A DNA stretch of 64,000 nt from Oscarella lobularis (taxonomy: Eukaryota > Porifera > Homoscleromorpha > Homosclerophorida > Oscarellidae): assembly GCF_947507565.1 (NCBI RefSeq), contig NC_089176.1, forward strand, positions 1,302,001 through 1,366,000, written 5' to 3'. Each line of letters begins with the position of its first letter. Position 1 is the first letter of the stretch. Made by a program: the position numbers and the translations under genes. The notes below the pieces were generated by a model. That model made no database searches and had not been told where the DNA came from. It saw nothing but the letters and a program-made list of their open reading frames with translations. Below, piece by piece: positions 20,269-31,020 of the stretch.

Positions 20269-21826
20269 ATGGAATCGAGCACAGGTACACTAGAACACTA
20301 GAGTTGCTTACGAACACAGCCTTGATCGATTGCATTTCATTTAGAAGTCAACAAGTCTGATATTCCGCTGACTTTGCCCGATGTGCATTGGTTTCCCGGC
20401 ATGGAATTAGGCTTTGGATTTGACGTTCTCACCGGCGAAGTAAAACCGTCGCCTTTTAAAATGGCAGAAAGCAAAGCAGAAAAAGTTTCAAGGTACAGCA
20501 CGAGAATATTAGCTAATTAAGTAATCCATTGCGTTCTAAACTAGCTCATCGCAAAGTTCCGAAGAAACGTTCTCTTTTGTCGAGTCGGCGCAGGACATTG
20601 AAAAAGAAATAAGCGTCTCGACCAGCCTTTCATTCGGACTGGGATGCTTCAGTTCGAGTTTGTCAGCAGAGATATCTAACCACGTCAAAGTGTCTGAAAA
20701 CACCGTAACCGCTATTCGTAAGAAAACGGTGAAGTCCGATTCGTACGAAATGTTGAGCGTTTTGGATCTGAAAGAGGAGGCCAAGTCGCTGTTGGAGCAA
20801 AACAACGCGACGGAGTTTCGCAATCGCTATGGCGATTACTTCGTCGCCGGGATGAAACGAGGATCGTCCTTTCGCGCGTATTATCGTTGCAGCGCTTCTA
20901 GCAGTGAAGAAATGTCAAAGGTGAAGGCAAGCCTAAAAGCCAGTTACAATGCCGCGAGTGCGGAGAACGAAACGGACGCAAGTGACGAATCAAAAAAGAT
21001 CAATCGCTCTATATCGGTGAGCTACACCATGTACGGTGTCGAAGGAACTTACAAGTCATCCGTTTCGACGCTCGAAGACGTCAACAAAGCTCTCGATTAT
21101 TTCTCTTCGAATGACAAAGGGGCTCCGCTTGTGGCGATTCTTAGGCACTACGCCTTCCTGAATTTGGGGCTTCGGGCTCAAGTTCCTCTCGATCCGTTGG
21201 GGTTTCAGCACGTGAAGGAAATATCCCACCACGTTCTCGAATTGGAACAAAGGCTGAAATCGCCGCTGACTCTCGCCGTTCGAAAACAGATTCAAGCGTA
21301 TCTGAACGAATTTACCAGATTCAAGCACGCTTTGGCGACAGACGCCGGGGCGTCGAAGCGCAACGACCTTTTGAAAGAGTATGAAGAAATTTCCGAATCC
21401 CTCAGGGAGGTACGACGTCGCAGCAAATTTCTTTCTATGGTTGGGTCCTCGGACCAACCGGAAGCAAAAGAGTACGGAAGTTGGGTCCGATGCGGCTTCC
21501 ATCCTGAAAACCCTGGCCTACATGTGTCAGAACAAATCAAACGAGAAATTCAAAGTGTCACCGTTGACGGCTGCCCTAAAGATCACAACACCAAAACTCC
21601 GCTCTATTTTTTTGATCCCGAAAAGATCGTTGTCGGATGGGACCTTAATCTGAGTGGCAAAGGCCGCGAGCGCTACTGGACAGTTACAGGGACATTTCTT
21701 CTCAAGGACGAAGTGAAAATCAATCTTAGAGGAAACGAAGGCGTTGTCAAACTAATCGTCTTCTTTGTAAATCGTTGCGATTTTCCATCAGAAGAGAATG
21801 AAGAAGAAACTGAAGAAAAAGCGTAA
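20269..21826 (+). CDS. MACPF/perforin-like protein, copy 3
   Basis: Exons 20269-20284, 20345-20492 and 20545-21826 join in phase (481 residues) and the reading frame is whole. Exon 1 is only 16 coding bases (MESST). Landmarks are WFPGMELGFGFDVLTGEVK, the Ser-rich strand region, YGDYFVAGMKRGSSFRAYY, a helical middle (LELEQRLKSPLTLAVRKQIQ) and the C-terminal beta region ending in an acidic tail. No signal peptide is seen. The poly(A) signal AATAAA is at 21997-22002. Its last exon is almost the same as copy 2, and the first two thirds are close to copy 4. MACPF assignment rests on the two glycine-containing motifs; the detailed fold was not tested. Confidence 0.65.
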
Positions 21827-22317
21827 CAAGGTGGAGGAAATAGTCGAATGAATCTGAGCTGCTAGGATTTATGATGTCGTTTGCTTTGTTCGTCAAATTT
21901 GTCTGTTCTTTGCACCTGTGACTGTGCGTGTTTGTCTTATGTTTAACTGCTCCGTTTCTAGTACATCTAGTAGATCTAGCAGCTGTATTATGAGCAAATA
22001 AATGGTATTCGCTCACCTTGTTGATATTTCACCCAGCATATATGTTTTCACCGACTGGAAAGTAGGTCCTGGCATAAGCTAATTCTAAATTTTTCCCCCA
22101 ATGTCAATTCATTATTCGACCTGTTGTTTTCAAACTGAAAATGCAAGTTATTTCTTCCCCAGCCTAATGTGCGTACGTACGGGAATCATTCGATCGATCG
22201 ATTGAAGGCTCCAGAATGTACCTACCTGAGTCCTAGCACTGGGACTCCTACTTCCACTGGAACTGCCCGCCAGGCCGGGGCTTTATCGCTGGACTTCCAC
22301 AATTACTATACAGTAGA

Positions 22318-22387
22318 GTCACTTCGCAGCGAACCTTGGACGTACGTCTGTCAGACACCTAATTATTCTTCGTCCTCGGCTTCTTGT
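22318..22387 (-). repeat. Inverted fragment of a MACPF copy-5-like 3' end
   Basis: This is identical in position and content to 14199-14268: the reverse complement of the last codons and 3' flank of the copy 1/copy 5 subfamily. It shows that the rearrangement came before duplication of the block. Confidence 0.8.
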
Positions 22388-22534
22388 GGGTCGGTAGCGT
22401 GTAGACTGTATTGCATGAGCTCATATTCATGACGTCACAGGGACGTGCGCATGGGTGGCAAAAAAGTCTTGGGGGTTTGGGTGGCATGCGCTGTTCACTC
22501 GCACGCGCTAGCAGCGGCTTATTCGCTTACTGCC

Positions 22535-24337
22535 ATGTCTTCGCAACGCTTTTCCTCCTACTTTTTCGCTCTCGAAGACGAAGCTAAGAGTCGCTACTTG
22601 GAGAAACTCGCCATCATCGGTCCCGACGTTGACGATCCGTACGTGATAGATTCAGCTGCAACGAGTGACGCTTGGCCTTCCATCGAATTTCCTGACGTCT
22701 ACAACTATCTTATCAACACCCCAAGCCTGTACACGAAAGAATCGCTGAAGGCGTACAAAAGTCTTGACGGGTACAAGTTTTTCACGGCTGGGTGGGTAAC
22801 AGACGTTCGTGTAGCGAAGCCATCAAAATACGTCGTCCTCGGTAAGGTTGGACATTCTCAAGCAGTTAACGCTCCGTATTTACGCACTTGGGTGGGAGCC
22901 GAAGAGAATGGAACCGTCTTATGTGCCCACTGCACGTGCATGGCAGGATTGGGTGAAGCGTGCTCGCATGTGGCGGCTCTGCTATTTGCTGCCATTTATA
23001 CAGCAGAAAGGGCAAATAATGCGTCGTGTACGTCAGTACCATGTCGGTGGGCTGATCTATCTGGAAAAGCGGCTCCCTTCGCTCCAACAGCCGAAATCGA
23101 TTTTGTCCCTCCGAAGAAGAAGATGAATCTCTCTGCGAGTAGCGCTGATGCAGGAAGCAGCAGCAGCAGCAGCGCAACTGCGCCAAGGACTAAGGCAGTG
23201 GCCTGTTCCGCTCCGACGAACGACGAATTAGAAAGCTTCTACGAAAACTTGTCGAAGTGCGGGCAAGGCAAGTCAGTCATACTTTCGCTGCAGCCAAACT
23301 ATTGGGATGCTTTTCTCGAAACGGATCAGCCCATGATCCTGACAGATTTATATGACGATTCATTAGCTACCCTTTCTTATTCCGAGATTTTGGAAGCGAG
23401 CGAAGATGTTTTTAGCAAAATCGTTGTTTCCGAATCTCAATCGAGAACAATCGAAGAACAGACCAAAGGACAAGCTAGGAGTCGTCTATGGTTTCGTCAT
23501 CGCGCTGGCCGTGTTACTGCGTCGAATTTCAAGGCTGCGGCGCGCACAGACTCGGAAAGTGGCAGGCCATCAATTTCATTGATCAAGCGTATTTGCTATC
23601 CTGAGAGCTACAAATTCTTTAGTGAAGCCACCTCGTGGGGTTCTAGCAAGGAAGCAACGGCTCTTCAAGCGTACGAAAAGGTGCGGAAACGCGAACATCG
23701 CAATTTGAGGTTGAAACCATGCGGACTTATTGTTCGACCTCAATTTCCTCAACTTGGCGCTACACCCGACAGCTTAGTATGCTGCGACTGCTGCGGTGAA
23801 GGAGTGGTAGAGGTGAAATGTCCTGTTCGATGCAAGGAGCAATCATTAACTGAAGCTGCTCGCCAGCCGGACTTCTGCCTGAAGGGAAGTGATGGTCTTT
23901 TTGCTCTTGCAAGAGATCACGCCTACTATTATCAAATCCAATTGCAAATGCTGCTGTCTTCGTCAGAATATTGCGATTTCGTTGTTTGGACACCGAGTTG
24001 TTTCTTTGTGGAAAGGGTTGTCATTGACAACGATTTTCTCTCGAGGGAGCTACTGAAAGTTAAACTTTTTTATCGATGTGGCATTTTACCGGAGTTACTT
24101 GCAAAATATTACACCAGGCAGACAGCGCAATGCGTTCCAAAGAACGAGACTGGGCGTCCAACGTGGTGCTTCTGCAGAAGAGAAGAAGAGGACGGAAGAG
24201 AAATGATTGGTTGCGACAACAGCAACTGCATTATTCAGTGGTTCCACACGGAATGCCTCCGGATCACTAAAGTTCCGAAAGGTAAATGGCTCTGTCCTGA
24301 GTGTAGAAAAAATAGAAGTGCTGAAAAGAAGAAATAA
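22535..24337 (+). CDS. SWIM zinc finger-YqaJ nuclease-PHD finger protein of ISL2EU
   Basis: This is an intronless gene of 600 residues from the ATG at 22535 (MSSQRFSSYFF); an in-frame ATG at 22445 would add 30 residues that look unrelated. About residues 120-150 form a SWIM finger (CTCMAGLGEACSHVAALL, C-x-C...C-x-H). The middle is a YqaJ/lambda-exonuclease-type core: WFRHRAGRVTASNF, ATPDSLV, VEVKCP and YYQIQLQM, which carry the expected acidic and Lys residues. The last 55 residues are a PHD finger (WCFCRRE...MIGCDN...WFHTECL...WLCPECRK). In ISL2EU elements this second protein is thought to help recombination; the PHD finger could direct it to modified histones (inference). Confidence 0.85.
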   Translation: MSSQRFSSYFFALEDEAKSRYLEKLAIIGPDVDDPYVIDSAATSDAWPSIEFPDVYNYLINTPSLYTKESLKAYKSLDGYKFFTAGWVTDVRVAKPSKYVVLGKVGHSQAVNAPYLRTWVGAEENGTVLCAHCTCMAGLGEACSHVAALLFAAIYTAERANNASCTSVPCRWADLSGKAAPFAPTAEIDFVPPKKKMNLSASSADAGSSSSSSATAPRTKAVACSAPTNDELESFYENLSKCGQGKSVILSLQPNYWDAFLETDQPMILTDLYDDSLATLSYSEILEASEDVFSKIVVSESQSRTIEEQTKGQARSRLWFRHRAGRVTASNFKAAARTDSESGRPSISLIKRICYPESYKFFSEATSWGSSKEATALQAYEKVRKREHRNLRLKPCGLIVRPQFPQLGATPDSLVCCDCCGEGVVEVKCPVRCKEQSLTEAARQPDFCLKGSDGLFALARDHAYYYQIQLQMLLSSSEYCDFVVWTPSCFFVERVVIDNDFLSRELLKVKLFYRCGILPELLAKYYTRQTAQCVPKNETGRPTWCFCRREEEDGREMIGCDNSNCIIQWFHTECLRITKVPKGKWLCPECRKNRSAEKKK

Positions 24338-24346
24338 ATCGTTCAA

Positions 24347-25852
24347 TCAATGACTAGGTACAATAGAGTCACAGCAATTGCATAAAGCACTACCTATTAC
24401 AGCAATTTTGTCTAGGGTTGTCATTCCAGAATCGTCCGAACACTTCTTTATAAGTCTAATTGGTACTGTAGAAGAGAGGAGGGTGTACTTTCGTCGGAGC
24501 AATGATATGATTCTTTCCACATGTATTCTCACTCGAGAAAGCTGCCTGGCAAAGTCGACTTCTTCCTTTGGTAATTGATTGCGTCTCTTAGTAAAAGGAG
24601 GAGTTTTCAGCGTTGCTCCGTATGAAGCTACTGCTTGTGAAATGTTAAATCCACGATCAGCCATAATCATGTCACCATGCAAGAGGTTAGACAAAATGCC
24701 ACAATTTTCAGTAAGATGTTTATCAGACGTTCTACCGCCCCATCCTTGAGAGATAAATGAAATGGCGCCAGAGGGACACAGGGCAATCAAAAATTTCACG
24801 GTTTGATGATGCTTGTAATTAGAGTATGACTGCGCCTTTGCCTTTAGGTCAGAAGCTCGTTCCGTAAAAACCTCAAAGCAATCAATTACTGCTACACACC
24901 GGGAAAAGTGACGTCGAAATTCGAGCGGCATTGTCTTGCGTACAGCGTCTCTTGTCGGCCATTGAACGAGTGGTTTCAGTCGTATGTACATGATGTCAAT
25001 CCATTTGGTGAAATACCGGGAAAACGTCGGTTGACTGACGTTTAGTCGGTAAGCCAAATCTTGATCCATTAAATTAAGCCTCAACTTGCATAAAACAGCT
25101 ACAAATTGATGAAACATTGGCACGACCGAAGAATCGGCATCATCAACCCCTCCCACAACCAATCTGTACACTGCTTGAAGATGACCGAAGGACGGCAACC
25201 CGGTGTAAAATTTTACTCGTCCATCGTCTCCATGCAAACGCTCTTCGGAAAATTCTGAGATGGAAGACTCTCGCATAGTGTGCAGTTGTGTTTGAAGTTT
25301 ACCACATTCCTTCGCGTCCGCACCACCTATATCGGTTTGGCAAGCACGCGTGTCACAGTCAGGCGTAATAGCCTCTACCGTTCCCCCTAATTGAAGTAGA
25401 GTACGAGCTGCGGACGAAGCCTCTTCGGCGGCCTTTACAGCAGCCTCTCTGGCACCGTCAATTCTCTCCTCTCGCTTTTTTCGCGCTTCTTCCGCCTTTC
25501 GTGCTTGTTTTTCTTTCAAGAAAACTTCGTTTTTAACGCGGGTACTATGCTTCATTGAATGACGAGAATAATAAACCAATTGCGACTGTTTCGCCCTCTT
25601 GTCAGGGCTCGACAGGAACGAGAATATGGAAGGGACGTAATCTGGCGACTTGGGATCGCGTGACCTTTTTCCCGAGACAAAGTGAGACGAGCATACGTAG
25701 GAAAATTCGTTAGGGCGCCAATCTTTTCGTCGAATCGCTGCTATCCACCGTTCCCGGCTCTCTGTACCCTCGGGAGGAAACCGGTAAAAGCTTATCGAAG
25801 ATCCTCGCACAAAGCGGTTCGCGCAACCTATCGCGCAACAGCTTTTGACCAT
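24347..25852 (-). CDS. THAP-domain DDE transposase of ISL2EU
   Basis: This is an intronless gene of 501 residues. I chose the ATG at 25852 because it starts the THAP domain (MVKSCCAIGCANR...FYRFP...RWIAAI...VCSSHF), a C2CH zinc finger that binds the transposon ends. An upstream ATG at 26005 lies outside the element and is unlikely. A basic, Glu/Lys-rich coiled region follows, then a helix-turn-helix-like stretch (YRLNVSQPTFSRYFTKW). The catalytic core is of the DDE_Tnp_4 kind: CVAVIDCFEV (first Asp), MIMADRGFN (second Asp) and VERIISLLRR (Glu). It would cut and insert the element. Confidence 0.85.
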   Translation of the reverse strand: MVKSCCAIGCANRFVRGSSISFYRFPPEGTESRERWIAAIRRKDWRPNEFSYVCSSHFVSGKRSRDPKSPDYVPSIFSFLSSPDKRAKQSQLVYYSRHSMKHSTRVKNEVFLKEKQARKAEEARKKREERIDGAREAAVKAAEEASSAARTLLQLGGTVEAITPDCDTRACQTDIGGADAKECGKLQTQLHTMRESSISEFSEERLHGDDGRVKFYTGLPSFGHLQAVYRLVVGGVDDADSSVVPMFHQFVAVLCKLRLNLMDQDLAYRLNVSQPTFSRYFTKWIDIMYIRLKPLVQWPTRDAVRKTMPLEFRRHFSRCVAVIDCFEVFTERASDLKAKAQSYSNYKHHQTVKFLIALCPSGAISFISQGWGGRTSDKHLTENCGILSNLLHGDMIMADRGFNISQAVASYGATLKTPPFTKRRNQLPKEEVDFARQLSRVRIHVERIISLLRRKYTLLSSTVPIRLIKKCSDDSGMTTLDKIAVIGSALCNCCDSIVPSH

Positions 25853-25944
25853 GTTAGACCTTGCCACCCAAAAGTGCTCGAGACGCGCATCACATGACCT
25901 CCTGACGTCACATGAATATGATCTATTGCGTGGCCATTTGCATT

Positions 25945-26345
25945 CAAGAGATCCGGGACAGCGGAGTACGAGCCTCTCTCTCTCCCGTGGAGCCATCGGA
26001 GCCATCCAGGCGAGTAGCCCTCGTCGAAATCGGCCCGTGCTATCTTCTTCTCTGTGATTGAAGGTCGAACGCCGCCATCACCCGTCCTACAGATCCTCGT
26101 AGGATAAATCCAGCACACGCCTTTCCAGCCTTCAGCCTATCTCTTCTACAGAACATGAAGAAGGTCCAGTCGATGGTCCAGTCGACGGTTCAGTCGACGA
26201 CGCAGGGAAGCGCGCTGATCAAAAGGATCGCCTACCCTTTCGTTGCTTGGAAGAACGACGCTGAGGAGACATCATGACGCACGCCAGTTCGAGACGGATA
26301 GCTACAGGAGAGCGAGCGGAGGCTTTCGATCCTCCGCCATCTTGG
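25945..26345 (+). pseudogene. RPA1 5'-end fragment (second)
   Basis: Same content as 14309-14640: RPA1 exons 1-3 with their introns, including CCCGTGGAGCCATCGGAGCC, GAAGGTCGAACGCC, and ATGAAGAAGGTCCAGTCG. It continues further and then passes into the flank of MACPF copy 4. The reading frame is not usable. Confidence 0.8.
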
Positions 26346-27108
26346 GTAGACTTGTAGATGCGTTTACTACACGGTACAAGTCAATCTACTCGTTTCTGAG
26401 CAATTATTACTGGAATCTGAAGGAGAATCAGTCGTCCCTGGGAAAGCGCTACTCATGCGAATCGCCACGGGGAGAGCTCTTGACATTAATTAAATTCCTC
26501 AGCCATCATGGAAACTGGCGTATGGCTGTCGGCGAGCGAGAGGGAGATGGCTTCTCCTGCCCGAAGGCGTACTGTAGTCCTCTGTAGACCGAACGGCGCG
26601 ACGGGAGATTAGTTGAACCAGAGATTTCTGGTTGAACAATACTATGTTTTCTTACATATGCGTGCATTAGGCACGCCGCAAACAACAGAGGCTCCACAAG
26701 CAAATTCGGAAATCTCGTCGCTGAGAAGCGCTGGTCAAGCGACTCGCTGCGGCGGGGAGACGACGATCCTTTTTCTCAGCCATCGTGGAAACTGGCGTAT
26801 GGCTGTCGGCGAGCGAGAAGGAGGAGATATGGCTTCTCCTGCCCGAAGGCGTGGTCCGAACGGCGCGACGGGAGAATCAGTTGAACCGGAGATGTCTGGT
26901 TGAACATTATGTATGCGCGCGACTTCACAAGCAGATCCGGACTTCGCAATCTGTCAGGCTTCGATGGAACATCTGTCTGTTGATTGGTGGGCGTGCCACA
27001 GGAGCCTACATATAAACGATAGGAAGGGCTTGAAAGCTTCAGTCGAAAACGAGGCAAGCGAGTCACACAGTCAGGCGATCTGCAACCGTTACAGGACTAA
27101 TCCAAGCT
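26346..27108. repeat. Upstream flank of MACPF copy 4 with a tandem repeat and TATA box
   Basis: A segment of roughly 250 bases occurs twice, at about 26495-26745 and 26770-27000. Both carry GGAAACTGGCGTATGGCTGT, TGGCTTCTCCTGCCCGAAGG, GAACGGCGCGACGGGAGA and CTGGTTGAACA. A CATATAAA is at 27009-27016, about 95 bases before the ATG. This flank is unlike the one shared by copies 2, 3 and 5 except near the TATA box and the leader. Confidence 0.8.
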
Positions 27109-28671
27109 ATGACAATGGAACCAAACCCAGGCAAGTATTATATAGTTTCAATGTCGCGGCCTCTCGAATTCTTTTTAGCCTCCGAAGTAACATCCGATAT
27201 TCCGCTGACTTTGCCCGATGTGCATTGGTTTCCCGGCATGGAATTAGGCCTTGGATTTGACGTTCTCACCGGCGAAGTAAAACCGTCGCCTTTTAAAATG
27301 GCAAAATGTAAAGCAGCAAAAGTTCCAAGGTGCAGCACTACTACTAGCCCACTCTCTCTCCTAAAATAAGGAAGTATGCATGCGTAATCCATTGTGTTCT
27401 AAACTAGCTCATCGCAAAGTTCCGAAGAAACGTTCACTTTTGTCGAGTCGGCACAGGACATCGAAAAAGAAATAAGCGTCTCAACCAGCCTTTCATTCGG
27501 ACTGGGATCCTTCAGTTCGAGTTTGTCAGCAGAGATATCTAACCACGTCAAAGTGTCTCAAAACACCGTATCCGCTATTCGTAAGAAAACGGTGAAGTCC
27601 GATTCGTACGAAATGTTGGGCGTTTTGGATCTGAAAGAGGAGGCCAAGTCGCTGTTAAACAATGCGACGGAGTTTCGCAATCGCTATGGCGATTACTTCG
27701 TCGCCGGGATGAAAAGAGGATCGTCCTTTCGTGCTTATTATCGTTGCAGCGCTTCTAGCAGTGAAGAAATGTCAAAGGTGAAGACAAGCGTAAAAGCCAG
27801 TTACAATGCCGTGAGTGTGGAGAACAAAATGGACGTAAGTGACGAATCAAAAAAGAGCAATCGCTCTATATCGGTGAGCTACACCATGTACGGTGTCGAA
27901 GGAACGTACAAATCATCCGTTTCGACGCTCGAAGACGTCAACAAAGCTCTCGATTATTTCTCTTCGAATGAGAAAGGGGCTCCGCTTGTGGCGATTCTCA
28001 GGCACTACGCCTTCCTGAATTTGGGGCTTCCGGCCCAAGTTCCTGTCGATCCGTTGGGGTTTCAGCACGTGAAGGAAATATCCCACCACGTTCTCGAATT
28101 GGAACAAAGGCTGAAATCGCCGCTGACTCTCGCCGTTCGAAAACAGATTCAAGCGTATCTGAACGAATTTACCAGATTCAAGCACGCTTTGGCGACAGAC
28201 GCCGGGGCGTCGAAGCGCAACGACCTTTTGAAAGAGTATGAAGAAATTTCCGAATCCCTCAGGGAGGTACGACGTCGCAGCAAATTTCTTTCTATAGTTG
28301 GATCCGCTGACCAACCGGAAGAAAAACAGTACGGAAATTGGGTCCGATGCGGCTTCCATCCTGACAGCCCCAGTATACATGTATCAAAACAAATCAAAAG
28401 TGAAGTTCAAGGTCTCACAATTGAAGGATGGCCTAAAGATCACCATACTTTTACTCCGCTCTATTTTTTCGATCCCGAAAAGATAATCGTTGGATGGGAC
28501 ATTGATCAGAGCGGAAAAGGCCAAAATCGCTACTGGACAGTCACTGGCAAATTTCTTCTGAAAGACGAAGTGAAAATCAATCTTATCGGAAGCGCTGGCC
28601 TTGTCAAACTAACCGTTTTCTTCGTAAATCGTTGCGATTTTCCATCTGAAGAAAATGAAGAAGAAGCGTGA
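27109..28671 (+). CDS. MACPF/perforin-like protein, copy 4
   Basis: Exons 27109-27130, 27179-27329 and 27408-28671 join in phase (478 residues). The first intron starts with GC (CAG|GCAAGT), a known minor donor, and its 48 bases can also be read through. Motifs match copies 2 and 3 (FDVLTGEVK, YGDYFVAGMKRGSSF). The last 100 residues differ clearly from copies 2 and 3 while the part just before them is nearly identical, which suggests a mosaic made by gene conversion. AATAAA is at 28859-28864. No signal peptide is visible. Confidence 0.65.
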
Positions 28672-29570
28672 ACAAGGTGGCCGGAAACCTACAATGTTGT
28701 TGAACAATTCTGAGCTGCAGGCTAGGATTTCTATCTATGATGTCGTTCGCTTTGCTCGTCAAATTTTCGTCTGTTCTTTGCACCCGTGACCGTGCGTACG
28801 TGTTTGTCGTAGGTTTTTACTGCTCCATTTCTAGCAGCTGTAGATATATGCATGAGCAAATAAATGCTATTCGCTCACCTTGTTCATATTTCACCCAGCA
28901 TATCTACTTTCACCGACTGGAGGTCCTGGCGTTAGCTAAATCCAAAAGTTTTTCTCCATATCAATTCATTCGACCTGTTGTTTTTCAAACCGTCTATGTT
29001 CAAACTGAAAATGCAAGTTATTTCTTCCCAGCCTAATGTGCGTACGGGGATCGTTCGATCGATTGAAGGCTCCAGGCATGTACCTACCTAGCACGGCTTA
29101 CCCTTCTCGCGCGGAACCATTCAGGCGAGCAGCTCAACCTAATGCTTTCTGCCGCCGGCGATTCAAGACGCATTTCTACCGTGACAGATCCTCGGTAGGT
29201 AGTCTACATGCAGGTCAAAAAGAATCGGCTCTCGGATGCTGAGCTTCCTTTTGCCGCGTTCTTATCACGTGTAGAAGAGGAAGGAGAACGGGTCTTCGAA
29301 TCGGCGCGAGTGAGCGGAGTGTGAGCGGTGCATCTTTTAGCTCCGACCGCCATCTTGGAAATGGCTAAAGGTGTAGGAAGCGAAGGTTAGAAGGATCCGG
29401 TTCGATCCAGGCTCTATGTCATCGCGTCTCCTGTCTAATGAGCTCAACGTCTAGAACATGCCTAGACGTAGACTAGAGCAGGACGTCTTCAGGAAATACG
29501 GCGGATTATTTTCCGAGGTCAAGCCACGATGCCGATTTTCCTCTGTCTGGGCGGGGTGAATTCTGTCTAA
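28672..29570. other. 3' flank of MACPF copy 4 and left half of the upstream flank of copy 5
   Basis: The first part is 3' UTR and downstream sequence as after copies 2 and 3 (shared TCGATTGAAGGCTCCAG). From about 29300 the sequence matches the upstream block of copies 2 and 3 (CCTGTCTAATGAG, then GACGTCTTC.GGAAATACGGCG) up to about 29570, where it stops abruptly at the repeat-rich insertion. Confidence 0.7.
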
Positions 29571-30670
29571 CTAGTTTTGGTGCCCGTGCTTCGCACGGGA
29601 AAATAGATACCACAGCATAGTGTGTGTGTTGGTGGCGAAGCACGGGCAAAGAGATACTGCTATATGTAGTGTGAGTGTTGGTGGCCTCATATTATCTCTG
29701 GTGGCGGTACCCGCGATGAGCTCTATTGTGTGTTTAGTTCAATTTCCCGGGCTTATTGGCATGTGTATTTGAGTAAAGATAGGCTGACGCAAGCAGATCG
29801 TATTTTGGACCATAAGAATCAAAGATCGAAACCCCATCTTTCATTCTTACGATCCTAAATATTAGAGATTGATTCTTAAGGTCCTAAATATCAATTTCTA
29901 ATGTTTAGCAAAATGCGTATTTAGCTTTCGAGAAAGCCAGTGTACGAAATGAAAGCAAGCACGTCACAATAGATTTAATTAATAAGCGGAAACACATCGC
30001 ATCAGAGAGCACCAACAGCGGAAGTATTTCCCAATAGACCATATTCTATAGACCCACCATGGCTGGGTCTACGCAACGGGATAGGGTCTATTGAGATACG
30101 TTCCGCATGACCAAAAGTTCCACCGTTCAAGAGATTAGAGAAGTGACTGACGTATAAAGCATGAATGGTACTGTATAAACGGAATGCTCGACTCCATATG
30201 CGAGGTTTTTGGGCCCACTTATAGAGTACGTCATACGCCGTGAGGTTTCTGGAGAATGGCTCATTTGTCGCCCGATCTTTTGCACGTTATTGTGGTACAA
30301 AGGAGGCCGTAGCGTGTGTCAACTGGCCTCCCTTTTAATTAAGGCACACAATTCAGAGCGCGTGGTGACATAATGAATGAAGAAAAACGCACCAGGGTCG
30401 GTGCCGGGGAAATAGTTACATGTACTCTACATGCACATATGCATGCACGGGGAAATAGATACATGTACTCTACATGCCTTGCAGCGCGAGTGTTGATCGT
30501 CCTACCGTATATGTGTACATTATCTATGGTGGGGGCGCCCGCGATAAGCTCTATGGTGACGTGCTTAGTACACTTTTCCGGGCTTGCTCGCATGTGTTCA
30601 TGTGAGTAAAGATAAGCAGACGTAAGCTGATCGCGAGCAGAATGCTCGCTGTAAAGCAAGAAAGCAAGTT

Positions 30671-31020
30671 GCGTATACCGTACTCGCGCGATTAGAGCCC
30701 CACTCTCGATTGGAGCCCCTCTCGTATAGTGCCCCCCTTTCTCGATGAGTTGAAAAATTAAAGCCCCATCTCGAATACTGCCCCGGGCTGTATTTGAGGT
30801 TACAGCAGATACGTCGGAGACAGACAGCAGCGATACAGACAATGAATAGTGTGCTTTCCAATTGAAATTGCAAGCTTGTCGTAGGTAATGTAGCTTGTCA
30901 GCGTATACTGAATGAAATAATAAAGCCCCATTTCGATTAGAGCCCCAGTCTCAATTATAGCCCCAAGCTCGAGTTGAAACAATAGAGTCCCAGTGGTTCT
31001 AATCGCGCGAGTACGGTATA
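30671..31020. mobile_element. Short non-autonomous inverted-repeat element (MITE-like)
   Basis: The left end reads TACCGTACTCGCGCGATTAG and the right end is its near-perfect complement (CTAATCGCGCGAGTACGGTA). Both borders touch TA dinucleotides, which would suit a Tc1/mariner-type target but could be chance. Inside are many imperfect units of the type ATTAGAGCCCCA-CTCG. No coding sequence is present. Confidence 0.7.

Larger units (their letters stand above)
22418..25924. mobile_element. ISL2EU-type DNA transposon, apparently whole
   Basis: The element inserted into the second block. The uninterrupted sequence in block 1 (CTGTATTGCATGGCCATTTGC near 14282) is split here: it reads to ATTGCATG at 22410-22417, then resumes with ATTGCGTGGCCATTTGC at 25925. 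The ends are inverted repeats beginning AGCTCATATTCATG (left) and, complemented, AGATCATATTCATG (right), followed by a TGACGTCA-like palindrome on both sides. The flanks give an 8-base duplication with one mismatch. Inside are two convergent genes that end 9 bases apart: a SWIM/YqaJ/PHD protein and a THAP-DDE transposase. The pairing of a YqaJ nuclease with a THAP transposase is the known hallmark of ISL2EU. Both frames are open. Confidence 0.85.

Noticed and set aside
29586-29602. Hairpin as a bacterial-type terminator
   Set aside because: The context is a eukaryotic repeat and no gene ends there.
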